Shown here: one piece after another, positions 50,478 through 59,630 of the stretch
How the letters are laid out: the number at the start of each line of letters is the position of its first letter
Position numbering within the stretch: position 1 is the first letter of the stretch
Source of the DNA: GCA-002708315 sp963676635
GTDB lineage: Bacteria; Bacteroidota; Bacteroidia; Bacteroidales; F082
Reading direction: 5' to 3'
NCBI GenBank assembly: GCA_963676635.1
Contig: OY781105.1
Coordinates: forward strand, 3,224,001 to 3,288,000
Length of the DNA stretch: 64,000 bases
Notes under the pieces: generated by a model
Seen by the model: only the letters and a program-made list of their open reading frames with translations
What the model was told of the DNA's origin: nothing
The model's database searches: none
Translations under genes and position numbers: made by a program

Positions 50478-50815
50478 TGATGTTTTAAACCCTGGTAGGT
50501 TACTGAATTCCAAACAACCCACAATGTTCCGATACCCACCCGGCCGTATCTACATAATTAGTCAGAACTACCGGAGTTGGGAACGGCGGGCCTCTTTTGG
50601 TTAAGTGGATTTTTAGAAGTGTAGCGTTAGAGAAATGGAGAAGCTCCGAGGAACGAGGAGATCACTCCATTGAACTTACGCTACACGATAAAAATACGCT
50701 TAAGCAGAAGAAGCCCATGATTTTTTGTTTACTTTTTTATCAAGAAAAAACGTAAAAGCCATGCGGCTTGAGCAAAAATTGCTTATGCAATTTTATCGAT
50801 TCCCTTTAAATTAAA
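50478..50815. repeat. Repeat block B, copy 2
   Basis: It is homologous to 37040-37400. At the GGTTAAG...CTTAAGC site it carries a long hairpin (about 50619-50686) with stem ends AGTGTAGCGT and ACGCTACAC in place of the short palindrome of copy 1. Confidence 0.8.
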
Positions 50816-51059
50816 TAGAAAGCATCTGGGTGCTTTTTATTTGGGGTTTCTTAAATTATTCGCAATGCAAAGCCCACAAAAACAGGCTAGGCTTTTTGCC
50901 TTAATACGTACTTCGCCCTTTCAGGGCTCTGAAGTTCAAAGTTCAAGGTTCAATGTTTAATGTTGGGGTGGTTCAGAACAACCCCTGTAGGGACCTCCCT
51001 GTGTGGGTGTCTGCTTTGATGTTCCAATAGTCTTCTCAAACCTAAAACAAGTGTAACTA

Positions 51060-51409
51060 CCTTTCATCAAATAATCAAGTTAACCCACAATAATAGTTAT
51101 TCAATAATATATTATCTTTACGATGCATTAGAACGTAAGCTGTGAAAACAAACCTGATCCGATGGCACACTCAATAGTACAATTGATTATATGGGTGATT
51201 TTGTTTACAATAGTAATGAATTTGACTATATGTTAACTACCGAAGGAAGGGTAATACCTGAAATGGGTATAATTATGCATTATAATTGTTTTTATAATAT
51301 GAAGGAGCGTAGTTGCAAACTACGCTCTGGGGGAGGGTTAGCAATGAAAAAAACCAATATTACCAAAAAAGCAATATTTATTCCTGTCTTATTTAGCAAC
51401 TGCCTTTAG
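51060..51409 (+). pseudogene. Decayed Rhs lead, copy 4
   Basis: The block resembling 36700-37040 continues into LYDALERKL-type sequence with both TGA codons. The frame then opens at 51191 (GDFVYNSNEFDYMLTTEGRV), passes through the border hairpin and ends after 72 codons. No tip follows; the next gene is on the other strand and overlaps its end. Confidence 0.75.
51305..51327. repeat. Module-border hairpin, copy 7
   Basis: GAGCGTAGTT, GCA, AACTACGCTC, the last copy of the array, followed by CTGGGGGAGG. Confidence 0.85.
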
Positions 51410-51943
51410 CGCCATCTTATGCCCAATAAAACCAAGAATAAGCCACGGAACAATACCATCAGCAAAATATGCCCATATATCAGGTTCTTTATACCATATA
51501 AAGTTTGAATAAGGGAAGTAAAGGAAGGATATTATTCCAACTGCCAGTGATAGCAAAATCCTGTTAAGAAGTGTTGGGTTTTTTTGTTGCGTGAACAGCC
51601 AGAATAACAGGAATGCTGTAATAATGGTGATAATAATTCCTCTTACCATTGGCATTACCATATCCATTTCCATGGTTTCATGGTAGTTGATAACAGCCCA
51701 TGGCTTTCCTGCGAAATTCTCCATTTGCTTTTGTTGTTCTTCTTGTGAAAGAGAAGGATCAGGCTGACCAAGGGCATACATACCTTTTTCCATTCCAATT
51801 TCATCAAGGTAGTTCAGTATTTCCTCCTGTTGAGGAGTGTAAGTCATGGAACTTTGGTGGAAGTTTGGCATGGCAAATGAAAGGAACTGCCATATAAACA
51901 GTATTAGTCCGCCAATTACTGAAAAAAGAATTTTTTGTTTCAT
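51389..51943 (-). CDS. Conserved membrane protein of unknown function
   Basis: A 184-residue protein with an N-terminal helix (LFSVIGGLILFIWQFLSFAM), a soluble extracytoplasmic stretch of about 65 residues, then three more helices (residues about 100-117, 127-145 and 160-176). The soluble part contains YTPQQEEILNYLDEIGMEKG and is followed by NYHETMEMDMV. The family is not recognised by name. It marks the return to ordinary genome after the repeat region. Confidence 0.7.
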   Translation of the reverse strand: MKQKILFSVIGGLILFIWQFLSFAMPNFHQSSMTYTPQQEEILNYLDEIGMEKGMYALGQPDPSLSQEEQQKQMENFAGKPWAVINYHETMEMDMVMPMVRGIIITIITAFLLFWLFTQQKNPTLLNRILLSLAVGIISFLYFPYSNFIWYKEPDIWAYFADGIVPWLILGFIGHKMALKAVAK

Positions 51944-51990
51944 AGTATTGATTTATAGTTAGAATTATTTGTAAATATAAACCAAAAAAA

Positions 51991-52018
51991 AAGCCCGGTG
52001 AAATCAACCGGGCTTTTT
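51991..52018 (-). terminator. Terminator downstream of the tandem-repeat T9SS gene
   Basis: AAGCCCGGT, seven-base loop, ACCGGGCTT, with A/T runs on both sides, so it can end transcription of the 52036-53142 gene on the minus strand. Confidence 0.85.
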
Positions 52019-52035
52019 AATCTATGTTATTCTGT

Positions 52036-53142
52036 TTATTTTACAATGAGCTTTTTTGTACTGTACACTTCTTCGTTAAGGAACAGTGAGTAGAAATAAA
52101 TACCACTGTTTAACTCAGAAATATTGATGCTATGGTTGTTAGCCGATGCATCCAGTTTTTGTTCCATAACAACGGAGCCCACCAGATTAACTACTTTTAC
52201 TTCAGCATTTGTAACAGCAGCAGGGAAATTGTAATCAATTTTCACTACGCTTGTTGCTGGATTTGGGTAAAGGTCGCTAATCCAGGTATCTTTAAATATA
52301 TTTTCGTTTACGCCACTAGGACGTGTATCGAAATTAACAAGAACAGTAACAGCCTCATCAGGGTTGTCTATATTATAAAAGGTATATGATATTTTTGATA
52401 TCCCTTCATCACCAATTGTGTAATGAGCAGAAAAATCACCTTCGCCTGATGATGCACCTGCATCAATTGTCATTGACATGCCAGATGTATCAGTAGCTGG
52501 TGGATAGCATGCACCCCAGCAGAAGTAGCTTTCAGAACCTGCAGCCATTTCAATCTCATTACGTGCAACTTTAATAGCAGCACTTGCATCAGAATTATTT
52601 GTAAAAATTAAATCCAACTGAATTTCGGTTGCTCCAGGGTCATCTGGTATAATTGTTATTTCATTACCTGTAATTTCTCCGTCCATAGATAATAAAAATG
52701 GGTTGGTGTTAAAGTTTACAGTAACAGTAACAGCAAGTTCCGGATTGTCTATATTATAAAAGGTGTATGAAATTACTGAATTTCCATTAACTCCTGTCAT
52801 AAAATGAGCTGAAAAATCTCCTTCATTTGATGATCCACCTGCAGCGATTGTCATTGCTACTCCGGATGTGTCAGTAGCCGGAGGATAACAAGCACCCCAG
52901 CAGAAATAGCTTTCAGAACCGGAAACCATCTCAACCTCATTACGTGCTACTTTAATAACTGCATCTTCATCTGATTCATTAGTGAAGATTAAATCTAATT
53001 GTAGCTCTGTGGCTGATGGGCTATCCGGAGTTACTGTTATTTGATCGCCAATAACTTCTCCATCCATCGTAAGCACATATTGTGCCTGTACACTGACTAC
53101 AGTTGCTAAAACAACTGTGAATATGAGTAGAATTTTTTTCAT
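52036..53142 (-). CDS. T9SS-exported protein with two tandem repeats
   Basis: The start is placed at MKKILLIFTVVLATVVSVQA (ATG complementary to 53140-53142), a clean signal peptide; 10 upstream codons are dropped. The mature protein is two copies of a domain of about 120 residues, each with LTMDGEV or LSMDGEI, LQLDLIFTN, KVARNEVEM or KVARNEIEM, SGSESYFCWGACYPPATDTS (20 residues, shared apart from neighbouring positions) and ISYTFYNIDNP. A T9SS type A sorting domain closes it (DLYPNPATSVVKIDYNFP ... VYSTKKLIVK). The two Cys in FCWGAC suggest a disulfide. Function unknown. Confidence 0.85.
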   Translation of the reverse strand: MKKILLIFTVVLATVVSVQAQYVLTMDGEVIGDQITVTPDSPSATELQLDLIFTNESDEDAVIKVARNEVEMVSGSESYFCWGACYPPATDTSGVAMTIAAGGSSNEGDFSAHFMTGVNGNSVISYTFYNIDNPELAVTVTVNFNTNPFLLSMDGEITGNEITIIPDDPGATEIQLDLIFTNNSDASAAIKVARNEIEMAAGSESYFCWGACYPPATDTSGMSMTIDAGASSGEGDFSAHYTIGDEGISKISYTFYNIDNPDEAVTVLVNFDTRPSGVNENIFKDTWISDLYPNPATSVVKIDYNFPAAVTNAEVKVVNLVGSVVMEQKLDASANNHSINISELNSGIYFYSLFLNEEVYSTKKLIVK

Positions 53143-53172
53143 ACTTTTATTTTTTTTCTTAACTATTATCAA

Positions 53173-53522
53173 TTATTGTACCAAAATAATATGCAAAAAT
53201 AACACCTAATTTAGTAATGATCAGCATATTTTCACAATTTTAACAAATATGATACGATTATATGACACCCTATTTAGCATGGAGGTTGCCTCATTTATGC
53301 CTATATGGTAAAAATTGAATATTATTTTGTAACACTTCTAACACTATGTATATGAGGGAACGTTAACAATTCTCTGTTAAATCGCTGTTAAAAAACAACC
53401 ATGATGCTGTTGAGGATGTCAGTAAATGAAAGTCATGTGAGAATTATGTTACATTTGTGACACTGATATGTTACATTTGCGACATTGATTCGTAATATTA
53501 ATAATTATAAACGTAATAACAG
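53173..53522. promoter_or_regulatory. Intergenic promoter region with 22-bp direct repeat
   Basis: 350 gene-free bases between divergent genes. At 53446-53489 a 22-bp unit (ATGTTACATTTGTGACACTG, then AT) occurs twice in tandem with two changes. Each copy contains TACATTTG, a match to the TAnnTTTG promoter box, 34 to 64 bases before the next ATG. Confidence 0.6.
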
Positions 53523-55244
53523 ATGAAAAAATTTATTACCCTGATGATGGTTCTTTCTTTATCAGCATTTTATGTAAGTGCACAGGATATTGTAAGTACT
53601 GATCCAGAGAATAAGAATGTTGTTCTCGAAGAGTTTACCGGAATTTATTGTGGGTATTGTCCTCAGGGGCATGCCATTGCTCAAAGCATTAGGGATGCAC
53701 ATCCTGATGATGTTGTTTTGATAGCTGTTCATACAGGTAGTTATGCTGAACCAACAGGTAGTGATCCTGATTTCAGAACTCCGTTTGGCGCTGCTATTGC
53801 AGGTCAGGCTGGTGTTGTAGGTTACCCTGCCGGTACTGTAAACCGTCATCTATGGCCTTCATGGTCGCAGGGGACAGGAACAGCAATGAGCCGTGGTGAA
53901 TGGACTTCTGCCTCAAATGTTATTCTTAATGAAGCCAGCTATCTTAATGTAGGGCTGGAAGCTACTATTGTAAGGTCTACTCGCCAACTGGTTGTTCAAG
54001 TGGAGGTTTATTATACTGGTGATAGCCCTGAGTCTACCAACAAACTGAATGTGGCAATTCTTCAGGATAATATTGTGGCTTATCAGAATGGTGGTTCATC
54101 AAATTATAACCATATGCATATGCTTCGCTGGATGCTTACCGGACAATGGGGCGTGGAGATAACTGAAACTACTGAAGGGTCTCTTTATCAAAAAACATTT
54201 GCTTATGAAATTCCTGAAGATTACAATGATGTGGAAGTTGATCTTGATAATCTTGAAATTGTAGCTTTTGTTGCTGAATCAACTCAGGAGATTATTAGTG
54301 GTAATTATGATCATGAGATTACTTATATTGAATCTAATGATTATGATGCTGCTATTACTACTGCTGCTGTGCCTCAGACTGCTTGCTCAGAAGTTATTGA
54401 ACCTGTTATTACTCTTAAAAACTATGGTGAAATTGACCTGACTAGTCTTGAATTTAAATATTCTGTTAATAATGGCGAAGAGCAATCTTTTTCATGGACA
54501 GGGAATTTGTCTCAGCTGGAGGATGAAGAAGTGGTGTTGCCTGCTGTTTCTTACGTGCCTTCTGATGATAATAATATTGTTATTGAATGTGAGATGCCTA
54601 ATGGTAACCAGGATGAGTTGCCTCAGAATGATTATTTCGGACAGATTATTACCGGTTCACAGAATTTTGAACAGACAATTTACTTCGGACTTAAAATTGA
54701 TGGTAACTCTGATCAGGTAACATGGAATATTGCTGATGCTGATGGTTCTGTGGTTGCTGAAGGTGGCCCTTATGCTAATAATGGTTTCTTTATTTCCCCT
54801 GTAACATTTCCTGAAACAGGTTGTTATATGCTTACTGTTAATGATGCATCTGGCGAAGGCCTTTCAGGTGGGTTCTATCTGATTACTGATGGTAACAATG
54901 ACATCATCTGGGAAGGTAATGATTTTACTTATACTGCTAAAGCTGATCTGGCTCATGGTATAACTGTTGATATTGATGAAAATTTGCTTGCTGATGATAT
55001 TAATGTTTTCCCTAATCCGGTAAACGGCAATGCTACTATCGAATTTAGCATTTATGATGATTCTGATGTTAGTATCTCATTGTACGATGTGATTGGTAAA
55101 AATGTAATGAATATTTATGAAGGAAGATTACAGAACGGTCCTAATAAAGTTAATATGAATACTTCTGATATTAATAAAGGAGTGTACTTTGTTAGAGTAA
55201 AGGCTGGTAATAGTATTGTGACTAAGAAAGTTATCGTGAATTAG
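53523..55244 (+). CDS. Omp28-related, thioredoxin-like T9SS-exported protein
   Basis: A 573-residue protein. Signal peptide MKKFITLMMVLSLSAFYVSA; an Omp28/thioredoxin-like domain at residues about 30-260 with VVLEEFTGIYCGYCPQGHAI, including the redox-type CGYC; a middle region with a CARDB-like repeat (VIEPVITLKNYGEIDLTSLE); a further beta domain; and a T9SS type A sorting domain (INVFPNPVNGNATIEFSI ... IVTKKVIVN). It is likely a surface or secreted protein with possible disulfide activity. It has its own terminator. Confidence 0.85.
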   Translation: MKKFITLMMVLSLSAFYVSAQDIVSTDPENKNVVLEEFTGIYCGYCPQGHAIAQSIRDAHPDDVVLIAVHTGSYAEPTGSDPDFRTPFGAAIAGQAGVVGYPAGTVNRHLWPSWSQGTGTAMSRGEWTSASNVILNEASYLNVGLEATIVRSTRQLVVQVEVYYTGDSPESTNKLNVAILQDNIVAYQNGGSSNYNHMHMLRWMLTGQWGVEITETTEGSLYQKTFAYEIPEDYNDVEVDLDNLEIVAFVAESTQEIISGNYDHEITYIESNDYDAAITTAAVPQTACSEVIEPVITLKNYGEIDLTSLEFKYSVNNGEEQSFSWTGNLSQLEDEEVVLPAVSYVPSDDNNIVIECEMPNGNQDELPQNDYFGQIITGSQNFEQTIYFGLKIDGNSDQVTWNIADADGSVVAEGGPYANNGFFISPVTFPETGCYMLTVNDASGEGLSGGFYLITDGNNDIIWEGNDFTYTAKADLAHGITVDIDENLLADDINVFPNPVNGNATIEFSIYDDSDVSISLYDVIGKNVMNIYEGRLQNGPNKVNMNTSDINKGVYFVRVKAGNSIVTKKVIVN

Positions 55245-55270
55245 CACAATGTTTTTAAATGATTAAGAAT

Positions 55271-55303
55271 ACCCGGGCTTGTTTGATAGTCCGGGTTTTT
55301 TTT
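55271..55303 (+). terminator. Terminator of the Omp28-like gene
   Basis: ACCCGG, 14-base loop, CCGGGT and a run of eight T. Confidence 0.8.
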
Positions 55304-55373
55304 AACTTATAACTCATAACTTATAACTCATAACTTATAACTCATAACTTATAACTCATAACTTATAACTCAA
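55304..55373. repeat. Tandem heptamer repeat
   Basis: AACTTAT and AACTCAT alternate about ten times (period 14, basic unit 7) between the terminator and the priA stop codon. It belongs to the same broad class of 7-bp repeats as the arms at 38.7-40.9 kb but has no inverted partner. Confidence 0.9.
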
Positions 55374-55378
55374 AACCC

Positions 55379-57865
55379 CTATTGTGGGTCAACATCAAAC
55401 TGAAAGATAACAGACTTAACCCCGGCTATTCTTTTGGTGACAATAACAGACTTATATATCTCTTGTTTGATGGATGCGATATCAGCATTGCGTGGCATTT
55501 TAAGCATTGTTTGTTTTATGAAATAGTTTCTGATTCTGCCAACAACAGGGTACTCAGGGCCATAAACAAGATTGCCGTATTTAGCCCGCAGGTCTTTAGT
55601 GAATATATTTGCCCCTTCATTTAGAATATCTGATTTTTTGTGTCTCATTCTGATTATAATAAGACGGTAAAAGGGAGGGTATTTAAATTTCTCACGCTCA
55701 TGTAACTGTCGGTTGAACATGTTTTGAAAGTCGTTATTAACAACATCCTTGAGTATTGGGTGGTCGGGTTTCCATGCCTGAATAATAACCTTTCCCTGTT
55801 TGTCCTTTCTTCCTGCTCTGCCGCTTACCTGTGTCATTAGCTGAAAGCTTCGCTCATGTGATCTGAAGTCCGGATAGCTAAGCAGACTATCGGCACTTAG
55901 CACACCCACTACATGAACATTTTCAAAGTCAAGACCCTTGGTAACCATTTGCGTTCCCGTAAGGATATTGGTTTTGTGGGTTTCAAAATCATGTATTATC
56001 TGTGCGAATGAGTTCTTTGTTCTGGTAGTATCCAGATCCATTCTGTCAATTTTAGCCTCCGGCAGGATAATGCTGAGCTCGTCTTCAACTTTTTCAGTTC
56101 CGAAGCCTTGCATTTTCAAACTTGTATTACCACAGTCAGGGCACTCTGCCGGAACTGATGTCGAATATCCACAATAGTGGCATTTAAGAAGCTGGCTATG
56201 TTTATGGTAGGTTAGTGTTACATCACAGTTTTTGCACTCAGGAATCCAGTGGCATACATCACATTCAAGTCTTAATGAAAACCCCCGTCTGTTTTGAAAT
56301 AGTATTACCTGCTTGTCATCAGCCATAGCTTGTTCCATGTCTTTCATCAAAACAGAAGAGAAGTGAGATTTAAGCATTTTGCGCTTTTTCTCAACGCGCA
56401 GGTCCACAAGCTTTATCTGCGGAAGCTGAACACCTCCATACCTCTCGGTTATTTCAGCCAGTCCGTATTTCCCCGACAATGCATTGTAATATGTTTCGAT
56501 GGCTGGTGTTGCCGATCCCAACAGAACTTTGGCTTTGTGCAGTGTTGCCAGTACAATAGCCGAATCGCGTGCGTTGTACCTTGGTGAGGGATCATATTGT
56601 TTGTAAGAACTGTCGTGTTCTTCATCAACTATTATAAGTCCGAGATTGTTAAATGGCAGAAACAATGCCGACCGTGGTCCTAGAATCAGATCGTAAGGTG
56701 TGCTTATTTCTTCTTCATCTGTTCCTGCAATATTATTCCATACTTCGGCTCTCTCATTCTGGTTGTAACGCGAATGATAAACGCCAACACGTACTCCAAA
56801 GTATTTCCTTAGTCTGTTAATGATTTGTGTTGTAAGTGCAATTTCAGGTAATAAGTACAGTACCTGTTTTCCTGATTTGATTACCCTGGAAATCAGATTG
56901 ATATAAACTTCTGTTTTACCACCGGATGTAACACCATGAAGTAGTACTACATTTTTCTTCTCAAATTGTTGCAGAATTGAATCATATGCCTGACTTTGGT
57001 GCTCCGTAAGCTTTGGCATGCCTTCCGGACTTTCTTCAATTTCCCGGAAACGGCTTATGGCTTTTTTTCGGGATTCCATTACTCCTTTGTCAATAAGTGC
57101 ATTAAGAACGCTGGTGTTGCAGCCTGATTTCTCAAGAAGCAGTTTTTGTTTAACTTCTTTATCAGGATTGGGAGGCATCCCCGCAAGGGTTATAAAAGTC
57201 ATTAATAACTCCAGTTGTTTGTGGGCCCGCCTGCCAAGTTCGTTCATTAGTTCCTGCAGGAATTCGTTGTTGGCAGCTTCGTTAGTAAGCTTAACATATT
57301 TTTCTGTCTTAGGTTTGTAGGTTTCTTTTAGTTCCTCTTCCATAACGATAATCTTTTGTTCAATCATTGTTTTTAAAAGAGGCAGAACCTTTTTAAAGCC
57401 AACCAGCTTACTGATGTCGTCAACGGTTAATTTTTTCTTTTCCAGAAGGGCTTCGGTAACCTGGAATTCGAATTCATTGAGCACTCCTGAATCCGGGATA
57501 AATGCCGGTGAAATAACTACCTTCGATTCGCTGGCAAGTTTAAAGGCAGCAGGAAGTGCTGCATTCATTACTTCCCCTTCGGTGCTCATATAATAGGATG
57601 CCATCCATTCCCAAAAGTTAAATTGTATCTGGTTAACAACAGGATGCTCATCAAGTATGGTTATTATATATTTAGGAGTATTTTCCGGAACTTTTGTATG
57701 TAAGTTTTTAATAAGGCCGGCATATATTTTCCTGCGCCCAAACTGTACGCTAACTCTTTGTCCGATCTTAATAAATTCGTTTAACTCATAAGGAACACGA
57801 TATGTAAAAACACCCTGAACCGGCAGTGGTAATAATATATCAGCAAAAAGTGTTATCCGTTCCAT
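55379..57865 (-). CDS. priA: Primosomal protein N' (PriA helicase)
   Basis: An 828-residue replication-restart helicase. It has the N-terminal 3'-DNA-binding domain (LPLPVQGVFTYRVP; RVSVQFGRRKIYAGLI), Walker A LLHGVTSGGKTEVY, the DEEH box in IIVDEEHDSSYKQYDP, and a zinc module with eight cysteines in four CxxC-type pairs (CDVC, CKNC, CHYC, CPDC). The helicase C-terminal motif is VSGRAGRKDKQGKVIIQ. The length is normal for the longer Bacteroidota PriA. It reloads the replisome at stalled forks. Confidence 0.96.
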   Translation of the reverse strand: MERITLFADILLPLPVQGVFTYRVPYELNEFIKIGQRVSVQFGRRKIYAGLIKNLHTKVPENTPKYIITILDEHPVVNQIQFNFWEWMASYYMSTEGEVMNAALPAAFKLASESKVVISPAFIPDSGVLNEFEFQVTEALLEKKKLTVDDISKLVGFKKVLPLLKTMIEQKIIVMEEELKETYKPKTEKYVKLTNEAANNEFLQELMNELGRRAHKQLELLMTFITLAGMPPNPDKEVKQKLLLEKSGCNTSVLNALIDKGVMESRKKAISRFREIEESPEGMPKLTEHQSQAYDSILQQFEKKNVVLLHGVTSGGKTEVYINLISRVIKSGKQVLYLLPEIALTTQIINRLRKYFGVRVGVYHSRYNQNERAEVWNNIAGTDEEEISTPYDLILGPRSALFLPFNNLGLIIVDEEHDSSYKQYDPSPRYNARDSAIVLATLHKAKVLLGSATPAIETYYNALSGKYGLAEITERYGGVQLPQIKLVDLRVEKKRKMLKSHFSSVLMKDMEQAMADDKQVILFQNRRGFSLRLECDVCHWIPECKNCDVTLTYHKHSQLLKCHYCGYSTSVPAECPDCGNTSLKMQGFGTEKVEDELSIILPEAKIDRMDLDTTRTKNSFAQIIHDFETHKTNILTGTQMVTKGLDFENVHVVGVLSADSLLSYPDFRSHERSFQLMTQVSGRAGRKDKQGKVIIQAWKPDHPILKDVVNNDFQNMFNRQLHEREKFKYPPFYRLIIIRMRHKKSDILNEGANIFTKDLRAKYGNLVYGPEYPVVGRIRNYFIKQTMLKMPRNADIASIKQEIYKSVIVTKRIAGVKSVIFQFDVDPQ

Positions 57866-58527
57866 TTATTATTGTTGTTAATATAATCTTCCCGGGATCA
57901 GCTGTTTATGTTTTCCTTGCCGGGATAGACTCAGACTACAATAATAATAAAATTTACTTATTGTTTGTCTATATTGTTCCCCCAATGCATTGAGATAATG
58001 CTTGTGCTGAAAACAAACAAATACGAGTAAACATATTGTTATTCGGTACTTAATAAGCTTTTTTAATAAGCATTCTGAATTCAATTCTTCACATCTTATT
58101 AAATGTTAGACTTTAAAGACAGGCACTGCTTGGATTCTGTTTTTAAAGTTGATGAGATAATTAAAGAAATTTGGTATTATCATCTTAAGGTCTGAGATTT
58201 AGTTTGTTGATAGTTCAATTTATATCTAATCTAAATAAAATTCTGAATTGCCTGATTCAGAATAAAATAATGGTTGAATATACTTGCGTTAAATGTGATA
58301 ATTATTGATTGTTAGAATATTAATTCAATAGAGTATGATTTTTCATTTGAATTAATTGTATATTTGAAAACGAAGGGAAAGTTGTTTAGCATAGTAATTG
58401 CTAAATGTGAGGTTGGAAAAAGTACATATTAAGTTAGGATTTGCTTTTGAAAGTTGTTAGAAGTCCTAAAGATTTTATTTTATAAAACAGAGCGTTTAAA
58501 CAAGTATAAATTAAAGTAATTAAAAAA
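57866..58527. other. Gene-free interval upstream of the surface-protein operon
   Basis: 660 AT-rich bases. A perfect palindrome ATTCTGAAT-tgcctg-ATTCAGAAT lies at 58240-58263 and may be an operator. A reverse-strand open frame of 68 codons at 57878-58084 shows no protein-like features and is not called. Nothing else was recognised. Confidence 0.6.
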
Positions 58528-59628
58528 ATGAAAACACAAAAAACCGTAATTAAAGCTGTAAGCTTTCTTCTTATTTTATTATCATTATTTGCTATTGTTA
58601 ATTGTTCAAAGAACAATTCCCGTGTAGTACCCTCAAATGATTCAGGGGATGAAATTGTTGAAGAATCAATTGTTACAAACATTCATAGTTTTCTTGAGAA
58701 ATCTGCCTTAGCAAGGGAGGGAGGTGTTTTAAAGAGTTCAACAGAAATTACAGTTGATTCTGCTAAATTTTTAGTGGGTTCAACAATAAATTATGCATAT
58801 GGATACGCAACAAGTGGATACCAAAGGTCTATTTGGGATACTTTATATGTAGACATTCCTGTTAATTTTGGTACAGGAATGGTTTACTATGATGCAGCAG
58901 TTAGTACCTATAATGAATGTGTTGATAGTTTAATTTCGTTTTATAGAGCCATTGAAGATACTACTAAAATATTTGTTGGTATTTCGATGGAAGATCTTGG
59001 TACAAATGGATCGTTGCAAAGAGAATTACTAATAATAGCTCATTTTGGAACAGGTGGATGTAAATTATCTATATTAAATCAAAATGGATTGTTTGAGTTC
59101 GATGATGAGTATTGGTATAGAGATAATTCATATGAGTGTGACGGAACTGGGGATTTTGGTGGTGCTCCTGATATCCTTGAAATGGAAATACTAAATAAGT
59201 TTTTACCTTTACCCGCGCCAGGTTATCATGTTTGGTTTGAATCTGGGACTACTGGCTTTGAGCCACCTTATAATATTTTTCAAGGAGATGGAAATATAGA
59301 TAACTATTGTGATTATTTTATATTTTATGCTAACTCGAATGTTGGGACTATTGATGATAATACCAAATGCCTTGGATATAATCAGCAAGGTTTAGGCATT
59401 TCGGAAATGGATTATTATTTAGATTGTGCAGACTCAATTACAAGGTATGGCTTGGAAGAAGAAAATCCATATGGCTATTCTTTCTACACATGTTCTTTTA
59501 TTAGCCATAATAAGCTAAATGGAACGGTGTTAACTCTTGAACATGACTTAGCATTTGAATTTGCTAAAAAGCATTTAACACCTAATCCTGTGGGTGGAGG
59601 TATCTATCCCATTCCAATAGCAGATTAA
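58528..59628 (+). CDS. Surface lipoprotein, unrecognised
   Basis: A 366-residue lipoprotein (lipobox IVNC, Cys26). The mature protein is rich in Tyr and acidic residues and contains INYAYGYATSGYQRSIWDTL and, near the end, LTLEHDLAFEFAKKHLTPNP. Six or more cysteines in the middle may form disulfides. It is first in a run of five genes with gaps of 2, 26, 8 and -4 bases. The family was not recognised. Confidence 0.7.
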   Translation: MKTQKTVIKAVSFLLILLSLFAIVNCSKNNSRVVPSNDSGDEIVEESIVTNIHSFLEKSALAREGGVLKSSTEITVDSAKFLVGSTINYAYGYATSGYQRSIWDTLYVDIPVNFGTGMVYYDAAVSTYNECVDSLISFYRAIEDTTKIFVGISMEDLGTNGSLQRELLIIAHFGTGGCKLSILNQNGLFEFDDEYWYRDNSYECDGTGDFGGAPDILEMEILNKFLPLPAPGYHVWFESGTTGFEPPYNIFQGDGNIDNYCDYFIFYANSNVGTIDDNTKCLGYNQQGLGISEMDYYLDCADSITRYGLEEENPYGYSFYTCSFISHNKLNGTVLTLEHDLAFEFAKKHLTPNPVGGGIYPIPIAD

Positions 59629-59630
59629 TT

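Larger units (their letters stand above)
50249..51388. other. 1.1 kb of decayed Rhs leads and repeat block B
   Basis: It contains lead copy 3 (50250-50446, missing its first part at the IS66 end), a worn hairpin, block B copy 2 (50478-50815), a short heptamer run AAGTTCAAAGTTCAAGGTTC near 50934, and lead copy 4 (from about 50985) with hairpin. No intact gene is present. Confidence 0.75.

Noticed and set aside
57878..58084. Reverse-strand open frame of 68 codons upstream of priA
   Set aside because: No protein-like pattern; it lies in AT-rich intergenic DNA and its position fits the priA upstream region.
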